64,000 nucleotides of DNA from Glaciimonas soli (GCF_009497155.1 NZ_WINI01000003.1:124001-188000); one strand, 5' to 3'; positions 38,141 to 47,337 are shown, numbered from the stretch's first letter. Notes: generated from the sequence alone by a model not told the origin. Made by a program: numbers and translations.

Positions 38141-40550
38141 TAACGTGTCACGCGTATTACGATACCTACTCATCGTCGGCGGCGCAGTCATCAGTATTCT
38201 TTTATTTTTGCTCGCTTCCGCCTCCGAAAATTCTGCCGTTTTTGACCAACACTACTCTTTGTTGCTAGGCGTTAATGCTTTCGTAGCGTTTGCGTTGCTG
38301 GGGTTGGTTTGCCTGCTGCTGGGAAGGCTCTACAGTCGCTACAAGCGCGGCAAGTTTGGCTCGCGCTTAATGGCGAAATTAGTATTGCTGTTTACCCTGA
38401 TAGGAATTTTACCCGGCATTGTCATTTATTTAGTTTCCGTACAATTCGTTTCCCGCTCGATTGAATCCTGGTTCGATGTGCGGGTTGAATCGGCATTGGA
38501 GTCGGGCTTAAATCTTAGTCGTGCGGCTCTCGATTCCTCGCTCAATGATTTGAGCGGCCGAGCTAAAACATTGGCACTTGAACTCTCTGAACAATCCAGC
38601 TCCGGCCAAATCACAATGCTGTCACGTTTGAGTGATCAGAATATTGAAGCCTCGATTATTTCTGGCAGCGGACAAGTAGTGGCATCGGTTGGTGGGCGGC
38701 TAGCTACCCTCTCCCCTAATTTACCGACACCAGCGATATTGCGGCAAGCGCGCTCCCCACGCGGTTTCAGCATCATCGAAGGTGACACAGAGAATCGCGA
38801 CGAAAGCGTCTCCGACCTGGCTTCAGCATCCGGTGCGTCGACCGCACCGGGTTATCCGTCGTTGCCAATCGAAGAGGAAGCCAATAACGATTTACGTCTG
38901 CATGTCGTGGTTGAGATTCCCACTCAGTCTAAAACGTTGTCGCTTCAGAACGAACCCCTTTTCTTGCAATTGCTGCAACCGGTTCCCAGCTACCTTGGTA
39001 CCAATGCCGAGACGCTGCGTGCGGCATATAGTGAATATCAGGAACGCTCTTTGTCGCGCTCTGGCTTACGCAAAATTTATATAGTGACGCTGACATTAAC
39101 TTTACTGTTAGCCATTTTTGGCGCCATCGTGAGCGCATTCCTGATCGCCACTGATCTCGCCAAACCACTATTGCTTCTGGCAGAAGGCACCAAAGCGGTT
39201 GCCGAAGGCAACTTGTCACCTCGACCAATTGTGGCAACTTCAGATGAACTTGGCACATTGACACAGTCATTTAATATGATGACACGACAGCTTTCTGACG
39301 CCAGGGCTTCAGTGGAGCGCAATCGTTCCGAATTAGAAAATGCGAAAGCTTATCTGGAATCAGTGCTGGCCAATATGTCAGCTGGCGTAATGGTATTGGA
39401 CGATAATTTCCGACTAGTTACCAGCAATCAATCGGTACAACGAATATTGCAGTACGACCTGACTCCTCATATCGGCCAGCCACTCAACATTATCGATGGG
39501 CTATCGCACTTCGCTGAAGTTGTAAGCCATGCTTTTTCTGAGCAAAATGCGCAATTTTCCGCTGGAAAAATCGATGAAGATGTGCAGCATTGGCAACAAC
39601 AAATTGAAATTCCACGCCGTATTAATGCCAACAATCTGAGTAACAGTCTCGACAGCAACGCAGATGGCGGCGGCGATAGCGATGAAATTGCACTGTTGGC
39701 ACGTGGCTCACGTTTGCCGGTGGAAAACAGAACTGGCTACGTCATCGTGTTCGATGATATTTCCAACGTGATATCCGCCCAACGTTCGATTGCCTGGGGC
39801 GAAGTTGCACGCAGGCTGGCACATGAAATCAAGAACCCGTTGACGCCGATTCAGCTCTCGGCGGAACGTCTGCAGATGAAGCTGGAAGATAAGTTAATGA
39901 CGCAAGACGCGGCGATTTTGAAAAAAAGCACCACCACTATCGTCAATCAAGTCGCAGCCATGAAACGCATGGTTGATGACTTCCGTGATTATGCGAAGAC
40001 TCCGCCAGCGGTATTGACCCCGCTAAACATCAATACCTTGATCAGCGAAATTTTGCATTTGTATGTGGCCGGCGATGGCCGCGATGTGATTCATGCATCA
40101 CTGGCACCGGATCTCCCAAAAATCATGGGCGATGCGACGCAATTGCGTCAGGTAATTCATAATCTGTTGCAGAATGCACAGGATGCAGTGCTTGATCCTG
40201 GCGCAGAAGTGGCTAATCCGCGCATCGACCTCATCACCGAGCGCATTAGTTATCAAGGTGCAGACGGCCAGCCACGGGCGGCGGTACGCCTATCGATCAC
40301 AGATAATGGCCCTGGGTTTTCGGCAAAAATACTGTCGCGCGCATTCGAACCCTATGTCACATCGAAGCCGCGCGGTACTGGTTTAGGTTTACCGATGGTC
40401 AAAAAAATCATTGATGAGCATGACGGACGCATCGATTTACAGAATCGAACCGACATAAAGGGCGCAAAAATATTAATTTTGCTGTTAAAGTTAGCACCAC
40501 GCGATGGTGCAGTAAATTCGCTGAATAATGATGTACATTTATTTGAGTAA
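38082..40550 (+). CDS. ntrY: NtrY-type membrane sensor histidine kinase
   Basis: 822 residues. N-terminal membrane helices lie at about 26-48, 60-82 and 95-120, a periplasmic stretch at about 120-325, another helix at about 335-360, then HAMP (about 360-415), a PAS domain (about 425-545), the dimerisation helix with phospho-acceptor H581 in LAHEIKNPLTPIQ, and the ATPase domain with DNGPGF and GTGLGLPMVKK. NtrY-type kinases respond to nitrogen or redox state. The GTG at 38082 lies in a repeat remnant; a GTG at 38145 (residue 22) is an equally good start. Confidence 0.92.
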   Translation: MSSKDGKSAQQPINVFSDIFNVSRVLRYLLIVGGAVISILLFLLASASENSAVFDQHYSLLLGVNAFVAFALLGLVCLLLGRLYSRYKRGKFGSRLMAKLVLLFTLIGILPGIVIYLVSVQFVSRSIESWFDVRVESALESGLNLSRAALDSSLNDLSGRAKTLALELSEQSSSGQITMLSRLSDQNIEASIISGSGQVVASVGGRLATLSPNLPTPAILRQARSPRGFSIIEGDTENRDESVSDLASASGASTAPGYPSLPIEEEANNDLRLHVVVEIPTQSKTLSLQNEPLFLQLLQPVPSYLGTNAETLRAAYSEYQERSLSRSGLRKIYIVTLTLTLLLAIFGAIVSAFLIATDLAKPLLLLAEGTKAVAEGNLSPRPIVATSDELGTLTQSFNMMTRQLSDARASVERNRSELENAKAYLESVLANMSAGVMVLDDNFRLVTSNQSVQRILQYDLTPHIGQPLNIIDGLSHFAEVVSHAFSEQNAQFSAGKIDEDVQHWQQQIEIPRRINANNLSNSLDSNADGGGDSDEIALLARGSRLPVENRTGYVIVFDDISNVISAQRSIAWGEVARRLAHEIKNPLTPIQLSAERLQMKLEDKLMTQDAAILKKSTTTIVNQVAAMKRMVDDFRDYAKTPPAVLTPLNINTLISEILHLYVAGDGRDVIHASLAPDLPKIMGDATQLRQVIHNLLQNAQDAVLDPGAEVANPRIDLITERISYQGADGQPRAAVRLSITDNGPGFSAKILSRAFEPYVTSKPRGTGLGLPMVKKIIDEHDGRIDLQNRTDIKGAKILILLLKLAPRDGAVNSLNNDVHLFE

Positions 40551-40668
40551 AATCTCACCAACATAGCTATAAAAATAATACATGGTAAATGTACATTCGC
40601 TACGTAAACTAGAACTGTAAAACGCGTTAATATTCGCAAAAAACAGTCTGCGATTTTTGATAAAACAA

Positions 40669-40773
40669 AGGACTTACACAAGACTACTCTAGCAACGATC
40701 TTGCCAAACCTTGCCGATGAAGGCAGTGCGACAAGGAGTCATAACGCCGCTAGGGTGATTTTGCGCAAGTCCT
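40669..40773. repeat. Inverted-repeat element, type A (copy 1), between ntrY and ntrX
   Basis: 105 bp. The ends AGGACTTACACAAGACTA and TGATTTTGCGCAAGTCCT pair with several mismatches, most of them transitions. The core has GAAGGCAGTGCGACAAGGAG and ATAACGCC, resembling the copy at 56147. It fills much of the 243-bp gap before ntrX, whose GGAAGG ribosome site follows it. Confidence 0.7.
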
Positions 40774-40793
40774 AATAATGGGAAGGCTACCGC

Positions 40794-41513
40794 ATGGCTA
40801 ATATCCTTGTTGTTGATGACGAAATGGGGATTCGTGAATTACTTTCGGAGATTTTAGGGGACGAAGGTCATGTTGTAACGACTGCAGAAAATGCGCAGCA
40901 GGCACGCGAATTTCGCCAAAATGGGATTCCCGATTTAGTGTTGCTCGACATTTGGATGCCAGACACTGACGGTGTCACACTGCTCAAAGAATGGCAACGT
41001 GACGGCTTGTTGACGATGCCAGTGATTATGATGTCTGGTCACGCCACCATCGACACCGCCGTCGAAGCTACTCGCATAGGTGCGCTTAATTTCCTCGAAA
41101 AACCAATCGCTCTGCAAAAGCTCCTGAAGGCAGTTCAGCAAGGTTTAACGCAAGGGCCAAAGGCTTCTCGCCCTGCTGTTATGTATACGCAGACAGCGCC
41201 AGCACAAACCGAACATCATGAAGCTATCATCGCTGGCAATTTCAATCCTGTAACCGTATCTGAAACACAGCATTTAGCTTCACAGCCAATTACCGCCATG
41301 TCCTCGGACAATCTGTTTTCTTCGTCTTTTGGTCTGCCATTACGTGAAGCGCGTGATGCTTTTGAGCGTGCTTATTTTGAATACCATTTGCTGCGAGAAA
41401 GCGGAAGTATGACCCGCGTGGCAGAAAAAACTGGCTTGGAACGTACGCATCTTTACCGCAAACTGAAGCAACTTGGTGTTGATCCGGGCAAGCTGGCTAA
41501 AAAAGGCGGATGA
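40794..41513 (+). CDS. Short NtrX-type response regulator without AAA+ domain
   Basis: 239 residues. Receiver domain at 1-120 with phospho-acceptor D52 in LVLLDIWMPD, plus D8-D9, T/S and K106-type residues (FLEKPIAL). A flexible linker follows (about 125-185). The C-terminal Fis-type helix-turn-helix at about 190-235 (FERAYFEYHLL, VAEKTGLERTHLYRKLKQLG) matches the NtrX end. The sigma-54 activating AAA+ domain (about 240 residues, GAFTGA loop) is absent. It would bind DNA but could not itself activate sigma-54 polymerase. Overlaps the next gene as ATGA. Confidence 0.9.
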   Translation: MANILVVDDEMGIRELLSEILGDEGHVVTTAENAQQAREFRQNGIPDLVLLDIWMPDTDGVTLLKEWQRDGLLTMPVIMMSGHATIDTAVEATRIGALNFLEKPIALQKLLKAVQQGLTQGPKASRPAVMYTQTAPAQTEHHEAIIAGNFNPVTVSETQHLASQPITAMSSDNLFSSSFGLPLREARDAFERAYFEYHLLRESGSMTRVAEKTGLERTHLYRKLKQLGVDPGKLAKKGG

Positions 41514-41944
41514 ATCGGCATAATCAATCTGAAGACTCACCGTCTTTAGCTTTAGTAACCTTAGTCGTCGGTTCTACAGCGCATAAGCGTGAAGCCGCGA
41601 TTTGGGCTACCATCGCGAACAATCCACGTTCAAACCGGCAATTAAGTGACGACGCCCAACCTCAGGTTGGGCTGATACTTGAAGGTTTGCCAGATGGCAA
41701 ATCAGACAATATTTCTCCTCAACTTTCCGACACCAGTTTCCGCATCCAACGCATTGCGCCAGGCTGCTTATGTTGCACTGGAAATCTGGTCTTACGCGTC
41801 ACCCTAAACCGCTTGTTACGAGAGCATTTACAACAAATTTATATCAGCATTGCAGACGCCAGCCATCTCGACAACTTACGTCTATTCCTGTCGCAACCAC
41901 CTTATGACGCTTTTTTAAGGTTAGAAGCCGACCTTGTTGCTTGA
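41510..41944 (+). CDS. Short CobW/G3E-like protein with degenerate P-loop
   Basis: 144 residues. GCLCCTGNLVLRV (C86, C88, C89) matches the CxCC metal motif of the CobW/COG0523 GTPases. The N-terminal strand LVTLVVGSTAHKREAAIW stands where the GxxGxGKT P-loop should be but lacks its GKT. The protein ends shortly after the motif, so it is about half the family's normal length. Start overlaps the ntrX stop (ATGA), implying coupling. It may bind metal without GTPase activity, or be a decaying remnant. No function can be named. Confidence 0.65.
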   Translation: MNRHNQSEDSPSLALVTLVVGSTAHKREAAIWATIANNPRSNRQLSDDAQPQVGLILEGLPDGKSDNISPQLSDTSFRIQRIAPGCLCCTGNLVLRVTLNRLLREHLQQIYISIADASHLDNLRLFLSQPPYDAFLRLEADLVA

Positions 41945-42104
41945 AACATCGTTTAATGACCACAAATATTTGTAACTTTTCACAGACTTTTGCTGCAAAC
42001 ACTAGCAACTTTCTCTCTCGTATACACTCTAAATTCACGTCTTTATTAAATTAAAATCACTTCAACAATAGTAACAATCTATTACGGTGATTTAATAAAA
42101 TCGA

Positions 42105-42131
42105 TTAGCACTCTAAGATAGAGAGTGCTAA
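42105..42131. promoter_or_regulatory. CIRCE operator (HrcA site) before rpoH
   Basis: TTAGCACTC-N9-GAGTGCTAA, exact consensus, 71 bp before the rpoH start. HrcA represses through this element until heat shock. It makes sigma-32 synthesis subject to HrcA control; hrcA itself is not in the window. Confidence 0.96.
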
Positions 42132-42201
42132 TATAGCTGTTCAAATCAGTCCTCATTTTCAATGTAATGATCAAATCTGGTCTGATAAGCAAGGAGAATC
42201 T

Positions 42202-43098
42202 ATGAAAAGTACACCGCTACAAACTGCCCTGCCAAGTGATAACCATGCTTTGGCGTTAGGTTTTTCTGGTACTTTAGGCAATATTGATGCCTATATTTCT
42301 GCCGTCAACCGTCTGCCAATGCTGTCGCACGACGAAGAAATCTCTTTATCGAAAAAATTACGTGAAAACAATGACTTAGCTGCCGCGCAAGAGCTGGTGT
42401 TGTCACATCTGCGCTTGGTGGTGTCGATTGCCCGCGGCTATTTAGGTTATGGCTTGCCGCATGCAGACTTGATTCAAGAAGGTAATATCGGCTTGATGAA
42501 AGCAGTTAAACGTTTTGACCCTGATCAAGGTGTGCGCCTGGTGTCATACGCCATGCATTGGATCAAGGCCGAAATGCATGAATACATCTTGAAAAACTGG
42601 CGCCTGGTGAAAGTGGCTACAACTAAGGCGCAGCGTAAATTGTTTTTCAATCTACGCAGTCATAAAGTTGGCCTGGATGCAATGACACCAGCCCAAGTAA
42701 ATGAATTGGCGAAAACGCTGAACGTCAAGCAAGAAGAAGTCATTGAGATGGAAACCCGCTTGTCTGGACGCGATATCGCGTTGGAAGCACCGTCTGACAA
42801 CGATGATGAGAAATTCGCACCGATTGCTTATTTATCGTCGGACATGCAAGAACCGACTAAAGTGCTGGAAGCCCAGCATTATGACAAACTGCAATCTGAA
42901 GGTTTGGAATTTGCATTAACCAAGCTGGATGATCGCTCACGTCGTATTGTTGAAGCGCGCTGGCTGGCAAATGACGACGGCTCTGGCGCAACCTTGCACG
43001 AGCTAGCTGCTGAATTCGGTGTTTCTGCAGAACGGATTCGTCAGATTGAAGCCGTGGCATTGAAAAAAATGAAAGGTTCGTTGGCGGCTTATGCTTAA
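42202..43098 (+). CDS. rpoH: RNA polymerase heat-shock sigma factor RpoH (sigma-32)
   Basis: 298 residues. Region 2 contains LRLVVSIARGYLGYGLPHADLIQEGNIGLMKAVKRF, with RLVSYAMHWIKAEMHEYIL for -10 recognition. The RpoH box follows (QRKLFFNLR). Region 4 ends with the helix-turn-helix LAAEFGVSAERIRQIE. AAGGAG stands 7 nt before the ATG. Preceded by CIRCE; E. coli rpoH is not under HrcA, but such an arrangement is reported for betaproteobacteria. Unlike E. coli, it is not next to ftsX. Confidence 0.97.
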   Translation: MKSTPLQTALPSDNHALALGFSGTLGNIDAYISAVNRLPMLSHDEEISLSKKLRENNDLAAAQELVLSHLRLVVSIARGYLGYGLPHADLIQEGNIGLMKAVKRFDPDQGVRLVSYAMHWIKAEMHEYILKNWRLVKVATTKAQRKLFFNLRSHKVGLDAMTPAQVNELAKTLNVKQEEVIEMETRLSGRDIALEAPSDNDDEKFAPIAYLSSDMQEPTKVLEAQHYDKLQSEGLEFALTKLDDRSRRIVEARWLANDDGSGATLHELAAEFGVSAERIRQIEAVALKKMKGSLAAYA

Positions 43099-43131
43099 TA
43101 TTTGTTAAGCCGATGTCACTGACCAGCAAAT

Positions 43132-43159
43132 AAAAAGCGCTCCTCGGAGCGCTTTTTTT
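43132..43159. terminator. Bidirectional terminator between rpoH and the SCO gene
   Basis: AAAAAGCGCTCC-TC-GGAGCGCTTTTT, a perfect stem 33 bp after the rpoH stop, placed between convergent genes. Confidence 0.93.
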
Positions 43160-43166
43160 ACGACCA

Positions 43167-43808
43167 TCAGTTTAGAAGCAACTTTAAATCATGTACTAAC
43201 GGCTCCGGGCCTTCTCCATTACGTACAAACAAGCGGATATGACCTTCTGGGTCAAATACATAACTACCGGCTGTATGATCGATTGTATAGCTACCGGCCT
43301 TACTTCCTGGTACCTTTTGATAGAACACACGGAATTCCTTCGCAACTTTGTCGGTGGCAGCCTGATCGCCATACAAGCCAAGGAAATGCGGATCAAATGC
43401 GGGTACATACTGCGCCAGTAAAGCTTGCGTATCGCGTGCGGGATCCAATGTGATAAACAACACCTGCACTTTATCTGCCAATGGTCCCAGCTCCTTCATC
43501 GCGTTGGCCATTTCCGCCATGGTAGTTGGGCAGACATCCGGACATTGCGTATAGCCAAAAAATACCACCACCGCCTTACCTTTGAAATCAGCCAACGTGC
43601 GTGGCTTACCAGTATGGTCGGTCAAGGCAAAGTCATGCGCGTAACCCAAACCAGTAACATCGGTATTCATGAACTGTGATACTGGCTGACTATCAGCGCT
43701 GGACTTACTGGCACTGCTATTTGCATCTTTTTCACCGCATGCAGCCAGTGAGAAAACGACAACAAGAGAGAGTGTGACATTTGATAAGACAGATAAAACA
43801 CGCTTCAT
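43167..43808 (-). CDS. SCO1/SenC family copper chaperone, lipoprotein
   Basis: Delivers copper to, or reduces, the CuA site of cytochrome c oxidase. From ATG 43808, 213 residues. Lipobox SLAAC (C24) anchors it to the membrane. Thioredoxin fold with copper ligands C89 and C93 in YTQCPDVCPTT and the His in YTIDHTAGSYVFDPEG. AAGGAA stands 9 nt before the ATG; a longer frame upstream lacks a signal-peptide layout. Last gene of the oxidase block. Confidence 0.94.
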   Translation of the reverse strand: MKRVLSVLSNVTLSLVVVFSLAACGEKDANSSASKSSADSQPVSQFMNTDVTGLGYAHDFALTDHTGKPRTLADFKGKAVVVFFGYTQCPDVCPTTMAEMANAMKELGPLADKVQVLFITLDPARDTQALLAQYVPAFDPHFLGLYGDQAATDKVAKEFRVFYQKVPGSKAGSYTIDHTAGSYVFDPEGHIRLFVRNGEGPEPLVHDLKLLLN

Positions 43809-43868
43809 GCTGAGGTATTCCTTGATTGGCAAATAAGTGTAGTCAAAAAAAAGTTTTAGCAGCACTTA

Positions 43869-44753
43869 CTAAAATTTGAGGTAGTGATCAACCAGCAAAG
43901 CTGCAAACAACAGCGACAGATAGATGATGGAATATGCGAAAGTTTTGCGCGCGATCAAATCGGTGTAATGCTTGTAAATTTGCCATGCGTACCATAGAAA
44001 AATCACCCCAAGAATGACCGCGCTGACCAGATAAATCAAGCCGCTCATACCCACCGCAAATGGCAGTATCGTGGTGGCAACCAATGCGATGGTATATAGC
44101 CAAACCTGAAGCTGCGTGAATTTCATCCCGTGCGTGATCGGCAGCATCGGCAAGCCCGACTTGGCATAATCGTCACGGCGATACATCGCCAACGCCCAGA
44201 AATGGGGAGGCGTCCAGACGAAAATAATCAATACCAAAATCCACGCCTGCATTGGCACATCGTTGGCAATCGCCGCCCATCCCAATGCCGGCGGCATCGC
44301 GCCTGATAAGCCACCGATAACAATATTTTGCGGCGTGGATGGCTTTAATAGCATCGTGTAAATCACGGCATACCCAACGAAGGTGGCCAGGGTCAGCCAC
44401 ATTGTCAGCGCATTGACAAAGTTAAACAGTACCCACATACCTGCGCCACCGATAACCCCGGAAAATATTAAGGTTTGCAGTACCGTAATTTCACCACGCG
44501 CCATAGGCCGACGCGCCGTACGCGCCATGCGCGAATCGATCTCGCGCTCAACCAGGCAATTTATGGCGAAAGCTGCACCGGCCAACAACCAAATCCCGAT
44601 AGTTGCTGCGATCACCCGCTGCCAGTTTGGCAAACCTGGAGTTGCCAAAAACATACCGATAACGGCGCAAAATACCGCCAACTGCGTGACGCGGGGCTTG
44701 GTCAGCGCCCAATACTGGGCGAGACGATTAGGGTGAGCAATAGTTGTGGTCAT
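43869..44753 (-). CDS. ctaB: Protoheme IX farnesyltransferase (heme O synthase)
   Basis: Adds a farnesyl group to heme B, first step to heme A. 294 residues, about nine membrane helices (UbiA superfamily). [19 protein letters not shown] carries the prenyl-diphosphate binding Asp-rich motif; the second Asp-rich region includes [14 protein letters not shown]. Next to ctaA, the next enzyme in the pathway. Confidence 0.97.
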   Translation of the reverse strand: MTTTIAHPNRLAQYWALTKPRVTQLAVFCAVIGMFLATPGLPNWQRVIAATIGIWLLAGAAFAINCLVEREIDSRMARTARRPMARGEITVLQTLIFSGVIGGAGMWVLFNFVNALTMWLTLATFVGYAVIYTMLLKPSTPQNIVIGGLSGAMPPALGWAAIANDVPMQAWILVLIIFVWTPPHFWALAMYRRDDYAKSGLPMLPITHGMKFTQLQVWLYTIALVATTILPFAVGMSGLIYLVSAVILGVIFLWYAWQIYKHYTDLIARKTFAYSIIYLSLLFAALLVDHYLKF

Positions 44754-44769
44754 GCAAATGTTGTGATTA

Positions 44770-45891
44770 CTACGGTTTGACGGCGCTAAAACGGCTAGAA
44801 AGCCTAGCCTTATAGTTTAACATGACCAGCATCAACAGGATAAACGCGGCCCCACCGTTATGCATTACTGCAATGGCGAGAGGCCAATTTAAGTAGATCG
44901 TCGCTAATCCTGTCACCAATTGCACGCCGATGGCGATCAATAACAAACGTCCGGTGGTGCGTAAGCCTTCAACCCGTAGTGCTTTATGCGCCAGCCATGC
45001 TACAAAGGCAATGACGATGAACGCGAAAGTTCTATGCGTCCAGTGAATTGCGGTTAATGCCGAAAATGGTATGAAGTCACCATCTGCAGTTTTACCAAGA
45101 TGTCGCCATAGCGTAAAGCCATTTTCGAAATCCATCTGCGGAATCAGTGCGCCATGGCATAGCGGAAAATCATTACAAGCTAACGCTGCATAGTTGGTGC
45201 TGACCCAGCCACCCAACGCAATTTGTATTACCAGCAGTAGCAACGCGATGCCTGCAGGAAGTATCAATCGACGCCCGGCTGGCGCAACCGGCTCATGATG
45301 ATTTTGGCTTGCGCCCAGCCAGCCCAGCATTGCTAATAGGGTTAATCCTAATAACAAATGCGTCGTCACAATAATCGGTTGCAACTTCATCGTTACGGTC
45401 CATGCCCCGAATGCACCTTGCAAGCACACCATAAAAAACAAGGCGGTCGGTAACCACCGTGAGAATTGACTGCCAACTGAAGACTTTAATGAAACACCCG
45501 CATTACGCGCACTAAACCATTTTCGCCAGGTAATCACCATCAAGCCAATGATCAACACGCCGACACCCATTGCAAAGTAACGATGGGTCATTTCTATCCA
45601 CGCTTTTGCTACAGTGACTGGACCAGTCGGCATCGCCTCTTGCGCCGCGCTGATATGGGCATGTGCTAACAAGGGATTGGAATGACCATAACAACCTGGC
45701 CAATCAGGACAGCCGAGGCCAGAATCGGTCAAGCGCGTAAATGCGCCAAACATGATCAGATCAAAGGTGATAAACAGCGTCACCCAGACCAGTTTGCGGT
45801 ATTTGTTTGCATCCTTGGAAGCCCACACCACACACAGTGCCAACACGGCCACCAGCAATCCCATGGCACCTAACTGTAATAAATTTTTCAT
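44770..45891 (-). CDS. ctaA: Heme A synthase (COX15/CtaA)
   Basis: Oxidises the heme O methyl group to a formyl group. 373 residues with eight predicted helices. [21 protein letters not shown] is the family's N-terminal signature; conserved histidines occur in [24 protein letters not shown] and VMHNGGAA. It overlaps neither neighbour: ctaB starts 16 bp downstream, the SCO-like gene lies 13 bp upstream. Confidence 0.97.
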   Translation of the reverse strand: MKNLLQLGAMGLLVAVLALCVVWASKDANKYRKLVWVTLFITFDLIMFGAFTRLTDSGLGCPDWPGCYGHSNPLLAHAHISAAQEAMPTGPVTVAKAWIEMTHRYFAMGVGVLIIGLMVITWRKWFSARNAGVSLKSSVGSQFSRWLPTALFFMVCLQGAFGAWTVTMKLQPIIVTTHLLLGLTLLAMLGWLGASQNHHEPVAPAGRRLILPAGIALLLLVIQIALGGWVSTNYAALACNDFPLCHGALIPQMDFENGFTLWRHLGKTADGDFIPFSALTAIHWTHRTFAFIVIAFVAWLAHKALRVEGLRTTGRLLLIAIGVQLVTGLATIYLNWPLAIAVMHNGGAAFILLMLVMLNYKARLSSRFSAVKP

Positions 45892-45904
45892 CGCCTATCT
45901 ATCC

Positions 45905-46540
45905 TCATCCTATCGAGGAAGCGCGCAGCAATTTTGACAAATCTTTTTTGACCAGATTAGGGTCAGCATCTTTAGGGAAGCGCATCATCAAATTACTGCG
46001 GGGATCAATCAAATAAATATGATCCGCTACCGTGGTTCCTGCCTCTGTGGGCAACCAAGCCTGCAATTTTTCGGGGTTGACGCGCAACATGCGTGTGCCA
46101 TCAAATGGCACCAACGCTTTACTATCTACCGGCTTATCGTCCGTAATCAACCAGACGCGCTCAATACGCTCCATTTCCTTGCCTTGCATCAGTCGCAATT
46201 GGCGCATTTCAAACAACTTCTCCTGACAGTCTTTGGCGCATGTGCCACTATCGACCTGCACCATCAACCATTTGCCTTTATACGCTTCCAATGTTGTTGG
46301 CGTACCATCCAAAGCCTTGCTGCTCAGGTCGGGAATCGCATACTGGCGCGGATCAAGCAAAGTTCCATAGTTGGTGCGTGATTGCGGTTTGATCACGTAA
46401 TAAGTGAAATAAGAAGCAATGATCGGCGCTGCGCACACTGCAATAATCAAGAATAGTTTCCACCGACCGCCTTGCTGAGGAGATGCAGTCGCTGTAATGT
46501 TTTCGACGTTCTTGTTGCCACTTTTATTCACATCACTCAT
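45905..46540 (-). CDS. Membrane-anchored SCO-like thioredoxin-fold protein
   Basis: 211 residues from ATG 46540. One N-terminal transmembrane segment (about 28-48), then a periplasmic thioredoxin-like domain. C101-AKD-C105 gives the CxxxC spacing of SCO copper sites, and H174 in VADHIYLIDP falls where SCO has its copper His. Often annotated only as a transmembrane or oxidase-assembly protein. Likely a second copper chaperone for the oxidase. AGGAAG precedes the ATG, which lies 8 bp inside the SURF1 gene, suggesting coupled translation. Confidence 0.8.
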   Translation of the reverse strand: MSDVNKSGNKNVENITATASPQQGGRWKLFLIIAVCAAPIIASYFTYYVIKPQSRTNYGTLLDPRQYAIPDLSSKALDGTPTTLEAYKGKWLMVQVDSGTCAKDCQEKLFEMRQLRLMQGKEMERIERVWLITDDKPVDSKALVPFDGTRMLRVNPEKLQAWLPTEAGTTVADHIYLIDPRSNLMMRFPKDADPNLVKKDLSKLLRASSIG

Positions 46541-47285
46541 CACTTCCTGCCTTTGTTCCATTTTTGAATCCCGTTACAACAAAAAAGAGGAAGGCCATCG
46601 CAGCCAGTGCATACCACTGAAACTCGTAGCCACGATGTCGCTCTATTCCCAACGCCGGACTCGGCCAATCACGAACCAGTCCGTCTTTTGTATCATTCGA
46701 TTGCTCGATCACCACCGGTTGAAATGGTAATTTAGTCGCATGCGCCAATTCAGCCACATCCAGATTTTGAACAATCGCCTTGGGTTGCAATGCAGTTGGC
46801 TGACCAAGCTGCATAACACGCCCAGGATTCAAGCGCGCCACGCCTTGCAATGTGATCTCGCCGGTCGGGGTTGAGTACGGTAATAATTTGCTGCGCGTCT
46901 GCAGATTGAGTGGCAACCATCCGCGTTCGACCAGAATATGGCTGGTAGAGTTCGCAATTTTAAACGGCATCAGCACATAAAATCCGGGATTGCCTTGATA
47001 TGAGCGGTTATCCAGATAAACCGGCCAATCAGCGACGAATTCACCTTGCACAGTAATGTGTCTAAACTCGAGTTGTTTTGGATCTGCAGTCGATGCCATC
47101 ACCTTGCCGTCGAGTTGCAATGGTGCTTCAACACCGCGCTCTTGCATCGCATTGGCCAAAGCCTGCTTTTGATCACCACGACGAGTTTGCCACTGCGCCA
47201 AAGATATGCCCAACACGATCAGCAATACCGTGGCGATAAAGGGAATTAGGCGAAACTTGAATCTGAGTCCTTGTCCAATCCGCAT
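46533..47285 (-). CDS. SURF1-family oxidase assembly protein
   Basis: Helps insert heme a into subunit I. 250 residues. Two terminal membrane helices (about 13-30 and 222-240) flank a periplasmic domain with FRHITVQGEFVADWPVYLDNR and GFYVLMPFK, ending HRGYEFQWYALAAMAFLFFV, all typical of SURF1. Overlaps the next gene by 8 bp. Confidence 0.94.
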   Translation of the reverse strand: MRIGQGLRFKFRLIPFIATVLLIVLGISLAQWQTRRGDQKQALANAMQERGVEAPLQLDGKVMASTADPKQLEFRHITVQGEFVADWPVYLDNRSYQGNPGFYVLMPFKIANSTSHILVERGWLPLNLQTRSKLLPYSTPTGEITLQGVARLNPGRVMQLGQPTALQPKAIVQNLDVAELAHATKLPFQPVVIEQSNDTKDGLVRDWPSPALGIERHRGYEFQWYALAAMAFLFFVVTGFKNGTKAGSDE

Positions 47286-47337
47286 TACAATATGACCTCT
47301 ATATTATTTACTACATTGTTCATTTACTGAGCCCCGT

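Noticed and set aside
40794-41513. Short NtrX as a frameshift or assembly artefact
   Set aside because: The frame runs unbroken from receiver to C-terminal helix-turn-helix with a plausible linker, and the gene overlaps the next by ATGA. A deletion-type shortening fits better than a frameshift.
41990-42026. TTGCTG...TATACA as an rpoH sigma-70 promoter
   Set aside because: Spacing is about 25 nt, outside the usual 16-19, so it is not called.
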